Shown here in pieces: positions 37,901 through 46,136 of a stretch of 64,000 bases of DNA. The stretch's first letter is position 1; each line of letters starts with the position of its first letter. The position numbers and the translations under genes were made by a program. Source of the DNA: [Flexibacter] sp. ATCC 35208 (GTDB lineage: Bacteria; Bacteroidota; Bacteroidia; Chitinophagales; Chitinophagaceae); the NCBI RefSeq assembly GCF_001975825.1, contig NZ_MTKN01000002.1, forward strand, positions 124,001 to 188,000. Reading direction: 5' to 3'. The notes below the pieces were generated by a model. The model saw nothing but the letters and a program-made list of their open reading frames with translations, did not search any database and was not told the DNA's origin.

Positions 37901-39102
37901 TAGTCGGCACAGGTAGAAACAGGACCATCCGGCTGTACGGTTTCACTACGTTTGGTAGTTGCACCATTCAGCGCGGCAGTACTTGTACATACTACACCAC
38001 GACCATAGAAAGGCGCACCGATGTTCACCTTAGACATGTTCACACCCAGTGCTTTCACACCTTTTACAGTAGCGTCGATAGAGAACCCGGAATATTCAGC
38101 ACCTGGGTAATCATACAGTGGAGCATTGTGTCCTGCAATGTTTGACCAGCCACCATTATAGTCATAGGTCATCAGGTTGAAGTAGTCCATGGATTTATTC
38201 AGGCGAGTCCAGTCAAAACCTGAAAGTTTGGAAGGAACAGCGGAGAAAGCAGCAGTGATCAGTTTACTTGAACCGATAGCAGCTCTCACAGCTTCTACGA
38301 GGGTAGCGAAGTTCGCATAGTCAGCCTGGCTGTAGTTTTCGATGTTCATACCAGGTCCGTTGGGATATTCCCAGTCGAAGTCGATACCATCAAAACCCAT
38401 GTTGATCAGATCCACGCAATTAGCTACAAATTTAGCACGCATAGTAGCGTTAGCGGCAGTAGAAGGATAGTGCTTACACATACTCCAGCCACCGATAGAG
38501 GCCATACATTTGATACCTTTCTGGTGACACAGGTCGATCAGACCTGGTGCGCCACCCTGTTTAGGAACGCTTAACGGAAAACTACCGGAGAGACCTGTAT
38601 TCACATTAGTCCAGCCACTGCCTGAATTACGGTATCCCAGTGTGTAGGCATAGCTGCCATCTGAGATATAGTAAAGAGGAGCGTCCAGTTCTCCTTTGAG
38701 GAGGTACAGGTCCCAGCTGCTGTAAATATCCTCATTTATCAGAGCGGCTGGTTCCTGAACGGCACCTACCTGATAAATGTTTTTGTTTCGGAAGTCACCA
38801 CTGTGTAGGGAACCATCTTTGGCTACGCCAAAAAAGGAGAAGTTGAGGATGGTGTACTGGGAGTAGTCCACGTTCAGCTGGTTGTAGCCACCTTTGGGAA
38901 CAATACCCGATACGTCTTTCCAGGCATCCCATTGGGTGATATAGCCTATCACCTGTTTTTTGTGGTTTGCTGTGGTCGCGGTTACAGAAGGGCTTACCTG
39001 TGCCCTGGCCTTACCGAGGCCGGTTATTAGCAGAAGGAAAAGAATTGCATGTCTTGCATAGGTGCATAGCCATGCATTACGAAAGGTAAAGTTTACTTTC
39101 AT
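34993..39102 (-). CDS. chiA: ChiA-like chitinase: two GH18 domains, Ig-like and chitin-binding modules, T9SS type A CTD
   Basis: I use the start at 39102 (MKVNFTFRNAW) because it yields a signal peptide ending GKARAQ; the frame continues 15 codons upstream. The 1369-residue product has GH18-1 (~48-500) with FDGIDFDWEYP (Glu245), an Ig-like domain (~522-610), GH18-2 (~617-925) with FDGFDLDIEGG (Glu734), an Ig-like domain, a CBM5/12-like chitin-binding module (YTAKWWTQGEQPD), another Ig-like domain, a second CBM5/12-like module (YVSLANGLYNVTP) and a T9SS type A sorting domain (VFPNPVTGNNLQV). Two unlike GH18 domains on one chain recall Flavobacterium johnsoniae ChiA, which is secreted by the T9SS. 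It is a single-gene unit between terminators, next to the depolymerase operon. Confidence 0.9.
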   Translation of the reverse strand: MKVNFTFRNAWLCTYARHAILFLLLITGLGKARAQVSPSVTATTANHKKQVIGYITQWDAWKDVSGIVPKGGYNQLNVDYSQYTILNFSFFGVAKDGSLHSGDFRNKNIYQVGAVQEPAALINEDIYSSWDLYLLKGELDAPLYYISDGSYAYTLGYRNSGSGWTNVNTGLSGSFPLSVPKQGGAPGLIDLCHQKGIKCMASIGGWSMCKHYPSTAANATMRAKFVANCVDLINMGFDGIDFDWEYPNGPGMNIENYSQADYANFATLVEAVRAAIGSSKLITAAFSAVPSKLSGFDWTRLNKSMDYFNLMTYDYNGGWSNIAGHNAPLYDYPGAEYSGFSIDATVKGVKALGVNMSKVNIGAPFYGRGVVCTSTAALNGATTKRSETVQPDGPVSTCADYTNWALNLWDGTPNYSYILQQTGSGSGWTDHWDDNAKVPYMTKGNYFLSYDNEKSIGLKAQYINDNGLAGVIVWQVFGDMLNMTSSTTAKGKLIYCPATTSPLVNKLNAVFANGTGTTNQSPTVSITSPAGGASYTAGGAISITATAADSDGSISKVAFYNGATLLATVTAAPFTYSWSNVSAGSYSITAVATDNAGATTTSSAVAVTVKSSTSDNTSGKVLVGYWHDWNLASAPYIRLKDVDSRYNVIEVAFATTGTDYATVSFTPDASLTSESEIKSDIATLQAQGRKVLLSIGGENGTLLLSSATAKASFITSMKAVLDNYNFDGFDLDIEGGTSLQLDNGDKNFTAPTTAKVVNLIAACKEIISYRTAQGKNCLLTMAPETYYVQTAYGATYSPLVGAYLPIIYGLKDQLSWIQPQLYNTGSVTALDNKVYSSATADFIVSMTEMLLTGFTVSGTSQTFPALRPDQVAFGLPAAPGAAGSGYTAPSAVLNALNYLVKGQSYGGTYTLRNSAGYSGLRGIMTWSINWDAVNNKEFASNYYPFFFGTTGGNQSPSVSITSPAANASFTAPASVTITATATDSDGSIAKVEFYNGSTLLGTSTTSPYTYTWSSVAAGSYSLTAKATDNAGAVTTSAAVAIVVTSSTGSGTCDGIAAWTATGIYTGGTKVVYNSKIYTAKWWTQGEQPDTHSGDSQVWTYTGDCSGGGTGTGSAPTVSISSPSAGASYTAPATVSITAAASDADGTIASVAFYNGSTLLGTVTASPYTYSWTSVAAGTYSLTAKATDNSGNTTTSTAVSITVSGSTSTGNCAGVATYQPYPSVYNAGDKVVYNGYLYVSLANGLYNVTPGTADYWWQPLGACTASAARTTNTTVVAAETTAKDQILVFPNPVTGNNLQVSLTAAAGEKIWVELWSINGSNPVIRKEYVAGAKGAQVITLDVSRLPQGTWILKTSNAKTGRNGAAKVIKM

Positions 39103-39490
39103 TATCGCTGGATTTTTGTAGACGATATGGACAGGACTGCGCCACACACATTATCTACCCTGCTGGCTGTCTGGTGGGAGGGTTCCACCAGGCTGAAATG
39201 GCAGTAGCGGGTATAGGCACACGTCTGACTCTCTGACGGTTATGCTTTATTGTAATTACAGAACCGGGTTTTCAAGGTTTTTCGGGAGCTGTAATAGGAC
39301 GGCAATAAAGCCAGTGTTTCACAGAATAGAATAATTGTTTATTAATAATGATATCAGGCTTGGTAGGTGAAGCGGTCTACCTTGGTCTGATATGTTATGT
39401 TCTTTTAATGCATATGGTTATGAAGTCACTATATAGGAGTCGGGTGATGCGGGAAATGGTACTATTGCGAATTTCTATTTTTTAAAAAAA
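39103..39490. other. Gene-free region upstream of the double chitinase gene
   Basis: The region holds the 5' leader of the chitinase gene. It is moderately AT-rich with no ORF. No clear TAnnTTTG element was found by eye, so the chitinase promoter is not located. Confidence 0.4.
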
Positions 39491-39499
39491 AGGGAGATT

Positions 39500-39545
39500 C
39501 AGGTTTTGGCGGATGCTTTCGGCCTTCGGCATCCGCCAAAACCTG
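39500..39545. repeat. Perfect 17-bp inverted repeat (hairpin 1 of 3)
   Basis: The arms 39500-39516 and 39529-39545 match perfectly around a 12-nt loop. On the minus strand the stem is followed, after 7-8 nt, by a run of eight T, so it may act as a back-up terminator. Confidence 0.75.
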
Positions 39546-39548
39546 AAA

Positions 39549-39588
39549 AGGGAATTCCTGGCCGGCAGTCGCCGGCCAGGAATTCCCT
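39549..39588. repeat. Perfect 18-bp inverted repeat (hairpin 2 of 3)
   Basis: The arms 39549-39566 and 39571-39588 are perfectly complementary around a 4-nt loop (AGTC). The stem is very GC-rich (CTGGCCGGC core) and lies between two other strong hairpins. Confidence 0.8.
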
Positions 39589-39612
39589 GACAAAAAAAAC
39601 CGGTTGACTGAT

Positions 39613-39649
39613 AAAAAAAATCCCGGCCGGCGGGCGCCGACCGGGATTT
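39613..39649 (-). terminator. Intrinsic terminator after the OmpA/TPR gene (hairpin 3 of 3)
   Basis: An AAATCCCGG(C/T)CGGCG-type stem (arms ~39618-39632 and 39635-39649) is followed on the minus strand by eight T, about 20 bp past the stop of the OmpA-family gene. It should end transcription of the second adhesin module. Confidence 0.8.
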
Positions 39650-39667
39650 CTCTCCTTTATGTCTATC

Positions 39668-41995
39668 TTAATTCTTACGTAATATTTTCAACATGGTACG
39701 TCTGCTAAACTTATACTGTTCTTCCGTACAATTTACTCCCCCTTTACAAGGATCGTTCGGATCTTTACCAATGTTTTCATAATACAACCTGCTGCTAGCC
39801 ACACCTTTCTTAATCAGGTAATCAATCACCGCATAACATCTCATTGCAGACAGATCCTTATTATAAGCATCAGAACCACGGCTATCTGTATAAGAGGTGA
39901 TCTTCAGTTTCCAGTTAGGGAACTGGTTCAACACCACTGCTACCCTATCCAGCATATCCCTTGACTTAGTAGTCAGAATCGCACTGTTATAATCGTAGAA
40001 GAACATCAGTTTTTCCATCTTATCGATGATGGCGTTATCCATTTCGCTGAACTGGTCTTCTGAATAATCTGACTTAGGTTCAGGAGCTGGTTCCTTCACT
40101 GGTTCTGCCACTGGTGTGACTGGTTCTGCAACCGGCTCTGGCAATGTCGCTTTCGGCTCTGGTCTAACCGGACGCTTAGGCGATGATTGCTTCGCAGCTG
40201 GCTTCTTCGGATCTGCTTTTTTCACTGGTTCCGGAGCAGGCTCCTTTACTGGTGCTGCCGGTTCTGGTGCCGGTGCAGAAGGTGTTACACTTGGTTCAGT
40301 ATACGGAACAGTTACCTGTTGCATTGGACTGGTCACCACAGGTTCTTCCTTCCTGGCAGGCGCAGGTGCCGGAGGTATTGGTGCCGCTGGCACAGGCACA
40401 GGAACAGGCACTGGTACTACTGGTGCTGTTTTCCCTCCTTTATGGTGTTTGGAAGATTTCTCCTCTTTTTCCTTCTCTTTTTCTTTTTCCTTCTCTTTTT
40501 CCTTTTCAGATTTAGACGAACCTTTTTTAGTTTCTGTTGTCTTTACCTCATCAGGCTTTACCACTGGTTCTGCTGCTGCAAGCACCACCGGAGCTGGTTC
40601 ATTAGTTACAGGTGGGGCCTGGTAAGGCGCCATACCACCATCGCCATTAAAACGTTCAGCAAAGTGAGTATCCATGAAACGATAGATATCATCACTACCA
40701 CCACCACCAGGACGGTTAGAGGCGAAGTAACCTTCATACATATTCGCTTTCATGATGAAACCCAGGTCATCTCCACCGGAGTTAAACGGCCAGCGCAGGT
40801 TCTGCAGCTTGGTCCAGTTACTACTGATACCGGTTGCACGGTAAATATCGAAACCACCCATACCCGGATGTCCTTTACTGGAGAAGTACAACATACCCGC
40901 TTCGTTAAAAGTAGGGAATGCTTCGTCAAACGGTGTATTGATAATAGGACCACAGTTTTTAGGCTTGCCCCATTTACCATTCTTTTGTTTCTCACTATAC
41001 CAGATATCCATTCCACCCACACTACCTTTTCTGTCAGAAGTGAAATACATCAGCTGACCATCACGACTCAGGGCTACGTGGCCAGAAGAAAAGCCTGCTG
41101 CATTGATTTCTTTCAGCGGTTCCAGCGGTGCCCAGGAGTCACCTGTTTTATAAGACCAGAACACGACCATAACACGCTCACCGTTTACAGGACCACGCTT
41201 TGTTTTATTCGCAATATCCTGCTGCCAGGAGTTCAGTGTTACGTAGACAGTATCTTCTCTTGGATTAAAACATACAGGGCCGACGTGATAAGGTATCTTG
41301 CCCAGTAGCTCTGGTAATATCTCTTCTACATATGTATTAGCAACACCCTGTGCATACTGCTTAAAGAGGTATGCTTTAAAATAGGGTTGCCCTGTGCGCG
41401 TATCAATCTGTGGTGTTTTTTCCGGAGCATTGGAAATTGCCATTTTCCGGTAACCGTTTGATACGAGCAAAAGCCCCTGCCTGGTTACCCCACTTACGTA
41501 GTCGGAACCGGAGGAACTCAATTCTTTAATATCTTCCATCGCCATATCGACACGATCTGCTTTCCACATAATGGCGCTATCACATCCTGCGCTCATTACA
41601 TTTTTTAATCGTAAGCTATCCGGCTTGGTGGTGACAAATTTTGCTATCTGTACTTTTGCCTGCTCATATTTCTGCAGGTTCTTTAGTGTCTCTCCATAAA
41701 CCAGATGTGCAACGTTAGGACAGTTAGGTAAGGCATCAAGTTTTTTGAACCAGTTAGCAGCTTCTTCATAGTAGCCAACTTCGCGATAACACATTGCTAT
41801 TTTTTGCAGCAACTCGATGTTAGTCTTATTACGGTTCTTGTTTGCCAGTTTCGAATATAAGGAGCCGGCTGTGGCAAATTCCTGCCTGTCGTAAGCCTCG
41901 TCAGCCAATTCACGTACACTCTTAGATTCCTGTCCAAAGAGTGTGACAGGGACGACTAAAAGTGCACATAATAAAATTGCGTAACAACGTAGCAT
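39668..41995 (-). CDS. OmpA family protein with TPR, PD40 and long Lys-Glu / Pro-rich linker
   Basis: The 775-residue product has a signal peptide (to ~21), TPR-like helices (~30-140: AYDRQEFATAGSLYSKLA and MCYREVGYYEEAANWFKKL), PD40 propeller blocks (~165-450, including LMYFTSDRKGSVGGMDIWYS and YFSSKGHPGMGGFDIYRA), then an unusual linker (~465-645). The linker contains a Lys-Glu dipeptide run, a VPVPVP run and Pro/Ala/Glu segments. A C-terminal OmpA peptidoglycan-binding domain (~655-775) with TSYTDSRGSDAYN and SRRTMLKIL ends the protein. Its role is probably to tie an outer-membrane PorP/SprF complex to the cell wall, as for the paralogue at 2122-3888. The linker is much longer than in that paralogue and could span a wide periplasm. 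It is the last gene of module 2, 21 bp after porP/sprF. Confidence 0.85.
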   Translation of the reverse strand: MLRCYAILLCALLVVPVTLFGQESKSVRELADEAYDRQEFATAGSLYSKLANKNRNKTNIELLQKIAMCYREVGYYEEAANWFKKLDALPNCPNVAHLVYGETLKNLQKYEQAKVQIAKFVTTKPDSLRLKNVMSAGCDSAIMWKADRVDMAMEDIKELSSSGSDYVSGVTRQGLLLVSNGYRKMAISNAPEKTPQIDTRTGQPYFKAYLFKQYAQGVANTYVEEILPELLGKIPYHVGPVCFNPREDTVYVTLNSWQQDIANKTKRGPVNGERVMVVFWSYKTGDSWAPLEPLKEINAAGFSSGHVALSRDGQLMYFTSDRKGSVGGMDIWYSEKQKNGKWGKPKNCGPIINTPFDEAFPTFNEAGMLYFSSKGHPGMGGFDIYRATGISSNWTKLQNLRWPFNSGGDDLGFIMKANMYEGYFASNRPGGGGSDDIYRFMDTHFAERFNGDGGMAPYQAPPVTNEPAPVVLAAAEPVVKPDEVKTTETKKGSSKSEKEKEKEKEKEKEKEEKSSKHHKGGKTAPVVPVPVPVPVPAAPIPPAPAPARKEEPVVTSPMQQVTVPYTEPSVTPSAPAPEPAAPVKEPAPEPVKKADPKKPAAKQSSPKRPVRPEPKATLPEPVAEPVTPVAEPVKEPAPEPKSDYSEDQFSEMDNAIIDKMEKLMFFYDYNSAILTTKSRDMLDRVAVVLNQFPNWKLKITSYTDSRGSDAYNKDLSAMRCYAVIDYLIKKGVASSRLYYENIGKDPNDPCKGGVNCTEEQYKFSRRTMLKILRKN

Positions 41996-42016
41996 ATTAA
42001 TTCGATGATCTTAAGA

Positions 42017-43027
42017 TTAAAAATACCGGGGATTGGAAGTACTGTATTGCTTAGAATTAAATAGGATGCCGATTGAAATTTCATGGCTGCCGCTTTGCAT
42101 GCCAGCCAATTTATTTAAAGTCATATCATAGGAATAGCCGATACGGTATTTGCTCGTAATGTAGTACTCTAATATAGCACTTGCTGCGTTAGATGATTCC
42201 ACTGCAGTAGCAGCGGTAATCGCTTTGTTTGTAAATACGTCTACGTTAGTTCTGTAAGATCCACCGATCCAAAGCAGATTATCGATGTACATCATCAGGT
42301 TCAGATCTAAACCTGCAGGACCTGCGAAATCACTCTTAAACATCACAGAAGGTTTCAGTGAAACCTGTTCCGACAGGCTGTACATATAACCTGCAGTCAG
42401 GTAAACAGATTGTCTTCTACGAATACTTTCATATGTATATCCTCTCCATTTATAACCACTGCTGGTAAATTTTGAAAAGAGGTCCAGTGCAGATACACCG
42501 AAATAAAAGGTAGGAGAATAATAGTAAACACCTACACGAGCATCAGGAGTTGTTTCCTTTGCAGTACCATCAGGGATGATACGGTCACCGGAATCAAGGT
42601 ATTCGAGCGTAGTTCCATCCAGACTATACTGAGTAGCACCCACACCGATACCGAAGCAGATACGTTTAGTATCTTCATCATCCAGGCGGATACGGTAAGA
42701 ATAAGATCCATAGATGGAGATAGCGCTCTGTGGGCCCAGTTTATCCACCATGGCCTGCACACCCAAACCAACGTTTGCATCTCTGTTCGGGCGCTTCAGC
42801 GGACCATCCAGTGATACCATACCTGTTTTAGGTGCACCAGGATATCCAGTCCACTGATCGCGGAAGGTTGCATTCAGGTACATTACATCTTTATAACCGG
42901 CATACGCAGGGTTTACGGACAGGCCATTAAAGATATACTGGCTGAACTGAACACTTTGTTGTGCCTTGGCGCCTGCTCCCAGACAAAGTAATAATACTAC
43001 AGTAAACCAATTTTTTCTTGTGTACAT
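42017..43027 (-). CDS. PorP/SprF family type IX secretion-associated outer-membrane protein
   Basis: The start at 43027 (MYTRKNWFTVVLLLCLGAG) gives a compact signal peptide; an upstream ATG at 43054 would add nine residues and is a weaker choice. The ~336-residue product continues AQQSVQFSQYIFNGLSVNPAYAGYKDVMYLNATFRDQWTGYPGAPKT, a textbook PorP/SprF N-terminus, and has a barrel-type C-terminus. It is encoded between a type-B-sorted DUF11 protein (upstream) and an OmpA/TPR protein (downstream), so it likely serves export or surface presentation of that DUF11 protein. Three members of this family lie in this window, two in the first module and one here. Confidence 0.9.
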   Translation of the reverse strand: MYTRKNWFTVVLLLCLGAGAKAQQSVQFSQYIFNGLSVNPAYAGYKDVMYLNATFRDQWTGYPGAPKTGMVSLDGPLKRPNRDANVGLGVQAMVDKLGPQSAISIYGSYSYRIRLDDEDTKRICFGIGVGATQYSLDGTTLEYLDSGDRIIPDGTAKETTPDARVGVYYYSPTFYFGVSALDLFSKFTSSGYKWRGYTYESIRRRQSVYLTAGYMYSLSEQVSLKPSVMFKSDFAGPAGLDLNLMMYIDNLLWIGGSYRTNVDVFTNKAITAATAVESSNAASAILEYYITSKYRIGYSYDMTLNKLAGMQSGSHEISIGILFNSKQYSTSNPRYF

Positions 43028-43058
43028 ATTTGCACTTTTAGAAATACAGTTCATTCAA

Positions 43059-44792
43059 TTATCTAATAATCATGACCCACCCCTTGTAGGTTGTATAAGT
43101 GTCAACACCGCCGGTGGTATTGTGTAATTCAATTCTATAGAAATAAGTTCCTTCTGCTAGACCTGTTCCTTTCCAGTCGTTCTGATAGTTATTGGAGTAA
43201 TAAATCTGCGCACCCCAGCGGTTGAAGATATACAGCTTGGAGTCCGGATATTCATCAAGGTTTCTGATGTAGAAGTAATCATTCTTACCGTCACCGTTTG
43301 GCGTTACCACATTACTTACAAACAGACCCGGCTTACCACCCTGAACAGTTATACTTGTAACTGTTTTGCCTTCACAACCACTTTCATTCGGGTCACAGTT
43401 CATTGTATTCTTGATAGTATCACCGTTATTAACAGTTGCAGTACTTGTAATCGCTGAATACGCTGTCAGATCTTCGTCAGCAGTTACGGTATAGCGTACA
43501 TAACTGATGGCACCTGCTACCAGGTTACTCACTGTCCAGTAGACAGTTTGAGTTTCAGTATTCAATGGGTGGGTAGCACCATCATAACCTTGTGTATAGG
43601 TAGTACCTGATGGAACAACCACGTTGATCTGTACCTGTGAGATAGTTACACTACCGGTGTTGCGTGTGTATATATAATATGTCAGTACATCACCGGAGCT
43701 TACGTATGTGCTGGCGTTTTCATTCAGTACGATCATCCATGTATCGAAACTGGATGATTTGGAAATGGTATTGGAAGTAGAGGCGTTTGAGTTGGAAGCA
43801 GTATTCGGATTGCTGGCGTCGCCTGTTGCAGCGGGATAAGTTGCAATCTTACCTTTACCATTGCCATTGTCAACATAAGCAGTGTTGGAAATGGCAGAGG
43901 CACCGGTGAGGTCAGTAGAAACTTTTACCCGATATGCTTTCGTTACATCTGCACTATTTGCGGGCAGACTTGCAATGATCCAGGTAATCAGGCCATTCGC
44001 ATCAGCAGTAACAGAATTGTCTGCATCTACGAAAGTGGTATAAGCAGGCACATATGCATAGATAACCACATTACTCAGGTCTATAGACCCCTTGTTGCGT
44101 ACGTGTACAGTATAAGTAAGCACGTCGCCGGCAGTAACAGTTGAGGTAGGAGATACACTGAGCCATGAAACAGAGTTAGCCCCATTATCTACAGGCGTAG
44201 AGAGTGCAGGCCAGGTAGTGTAAGTACCACCCATAGTACCTGGAGTTGGCAACAGACCATTTCCATCTCCTGCATCTACATAGGCAGTATTTTTAATGTA
44301 CGCGACACCTGTCAGATTGGAACCTACAGTCACCGTCAAATTTACGTAGGAGGAACTACCTGCTGCGATACTGGCGATTGTCCAGGTAATCTTGCCATTA
44401 GCATCTGGTGTTACACTGCTGGTGGCACCATAAAATGAAGTGTTGGCAGGCAGGGTATCTACTATGGTCACATTCGTGAGGGCGGTAGTACCATTGTTCT
44501 GTACATAAATAGAATAGGTGATGTTGTCACCACTGGCATATGAGTCATCTGCTCCAGTTGGGGAACCAGCGGCGGTTATCCATGTAGAAACAGTACCTGC
44601 TGTGGGGCGGCCGCTATGGGAAGCTACATTCGTAGCGCTGGCTGGAGTCCAGGCCAGACCTGCAATAAGCAGCATCAGGGCCAGAAAATAATCTGAGATT
44701 TTTTTGGCGCCAGTGTGAATCAGGCCTACTCGCTGCTGCCTGAAAAATGGCAGGGTAAAACGAGCTGAATTGTAATGTTTGCGCATAGGCAT
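43059..44792 (-). CDS. DUF11-repeat surface protein with T9SS type B sorting domain
   Basis: The 577-residue product has a long positively charged n-region and a hydrophobic segment (~37-52: LALMLLIAGLAWTPASA). Three DUF11-type beta-sandwich repeats follow (roughly 75-180, 205-310 and 350-465), each with the pattern GDxxTYxIYVxNxGxxxxxxVxxxxxxPxxTxF. The last ~85 residues form a type B sorting domain (FVSNVVTPNGDGKNDYFYI, IFNRWGAQIYYS, WKGTGLAEGTYFY). It is the presumed exported adhesin of module 2 and is followed 31 bp later by porP/sprF. DUF11 repeats act as structural stalks in surface proteins; no ligand is evident. Met3 is an alternative start. Confidence 0.87.
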   Translation of the reverse strand: MPMRKHYNSARFTLPFFRQQRVGLIHTGAKKISDYFLALMLLIAGLAWTPASATNVASHSGRPTAGTVSTWITAAGSPTGADDSYASGDNITYSIYVQNNGTTALTNVTIVDTLPANTSFYGATSSVTPDANGKITWTIASIAAGSSSYVNLTVTVGSNLTGVAYIKNTAYVDAGDGNGLLPTPGTMGGTYTTWPALSTPVDNGANSVSWLSVSPTSTVTAGDVLTYTVHVRNKGSIDLSNVVIYAYVPAYTTFVDADNSVTADANGLITWIIASLPANSADVTKAYRVKVSTDLTGASAISNTAYVDNGNGKGKIATYPAATGDASNPNTASNSNASTSNTISKSSSFDTWMIVLNENASTYVSSGDVLTYYIYTRNTGSVTISQVQINVVVPSGTTYTQGYDGATHPLNTETQTVYWTVSNLVAGAISYVRYTVTADEDLTAYSAITSTATVNNGDTIKNTMNCDPNESGCEGKTVTSITVQGGKPGLFVSNVVTPNGDGKNDYFYIRNLDEYPDSKLYIFNRWGAQIYYSNNYQNDWKGTGLAEGTYFYRIELHNTTGGVDTYTTYKGWVMIIR

Positions 44793-46136
44793 AGGATTAC
44801 TATAAACTAGTGGTAAGTTTCGAATATTTGTCCCAATGATTTGCTGAGTTACATGAACCTACTTTGCTCCCTCTCCTTATTATATATATAATGTATCCGC
44901 ACAGGTCTGAGGCGGTAAGTTGGCGCCCTCAGCAACTCGTTCAGAGCGGTCCAGATCTGATATAATGCAGCGTTTATCATTGGTTATGGTTTTGTGACTA
45001 TAAATTCCCGATTGTCAAGGATATAGTTAATTCGAATATAAAAATATCTATATTTATTGATAAAACAATATTTTTTAGAAAATTAATACCCCACAAATAC
45101 TACCATTTGGTTATTATAAATCAAACTATTACAAATTTAATCACTCTTCATACCTGGCAGTTCCCACCCAAAAATCAGGTCTTCATTTCCAATTAATGAG
45201 TAGTACTCACTCTCCCCCTTTGGCCTCATATGTACTCTCCACAAAGGATTTATGGAAATCTTAATATGTTCTTCTCTATAGTTTTTCAGATAGCCATAAG
45301 AGTAAGTTTGATTCGGTTTTCAGATAGGGTTTATACATAATTTGCCTCCTTAGAAAATGCGTACAATGTGGATAACTTTTTTTAAGCCCGGTAGAATTTA
45401 AAAGAACGCTCCTTTTTAATATGATATTATTTTAACATGTTTTTATAATTACAGATCATCTACTGAGAACTTTAAAAATTAGTATATTTACTAATGCATT
45501 TGTGGCCCGCTTATTCGTTAATGAACTGGTTTATAAGCAAATGGTCCAATTTCTGTACAGTAGATGACAGCTGTGTTCCCATAGCAACATGAAGAAGAGG
45601 AAGGTTACATATAAATTAAAGCCCGGCGTACCTATGGTAAACCAGGCCAGTAAGTGGTTATAAGGATATTGGTGTGTTTAATCTGATAGCCCGTCAAAGT
45701 TGGCAAATCAAGCTGGAAGCGGGATTGCTTTTCATTTTTCCGTCGTTTAAAATGAGTACCAGCACATCTATTTTTGAGTACTAGCGCTTATTTTACAGGT
45801 ATGCGATAGTATTCCTTGAAGTCACACCCGTTATTTCATACATATTTACGCAGAAGAAAGACCACTCCCATATCTTTTTCGAAAGAAACCTGACTATATC
45901 AACTGATGGAGGCAGATCCGAAAGGCGCTAAAAAAAGCCCGTTTCTATCTGCATATCACCGGAGGTAAAAACTTAATATTAACCAAGTAAAGATGTACAC
46001 GATTACACCGTTTTTTTCGGGCGTTATGCGCTATCAAGACTCAGTTTCTGTCCCCATTTATTTACCCAGGCATGAGCAGGCAAACCTTTGAAGTTTCGCC
46101 TGTTAAATTTTTCATACCTGTATATCAACTTTTCTA
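44793..46136. other. 1.3-kb AT-rich region without a recognisable gene
   Basis: Both strands are interrupted by frequent stops. Seen: a CTGAGG/CCTCAG-type hairpin at 44907-44932, two similar GTTTTCAGATAG segments near 45280 and 45320, and short open stretches (for example 45803-45931 without an ATG) that match nothing I recognise. The 5' end of the DUF11 gene and of the response-regulator gene both face this region, so promoters of both should be here. Confidence 0.4.

Noticed and set aside
40187..41308. A 373-codon plus-strand frame opposite the OmpA gene
   Set aside because: Shadow of the repeat-rich linker and PD40 region; composition is the mirror image of the real gene.
44907..44932. 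Hairpin CTGAGGCG / CGCCCTCAG as a terminator
   Set aside because: It has a bulge and no T-run and does not follow a gene on the matching strand.
45803..45931. Open stretch AIVFLEVTPVISYIFTQ..., vaguely LytTR-like
   Set aside because: No start codon and only a faint resemblance; not enough to call a decayed regulator.
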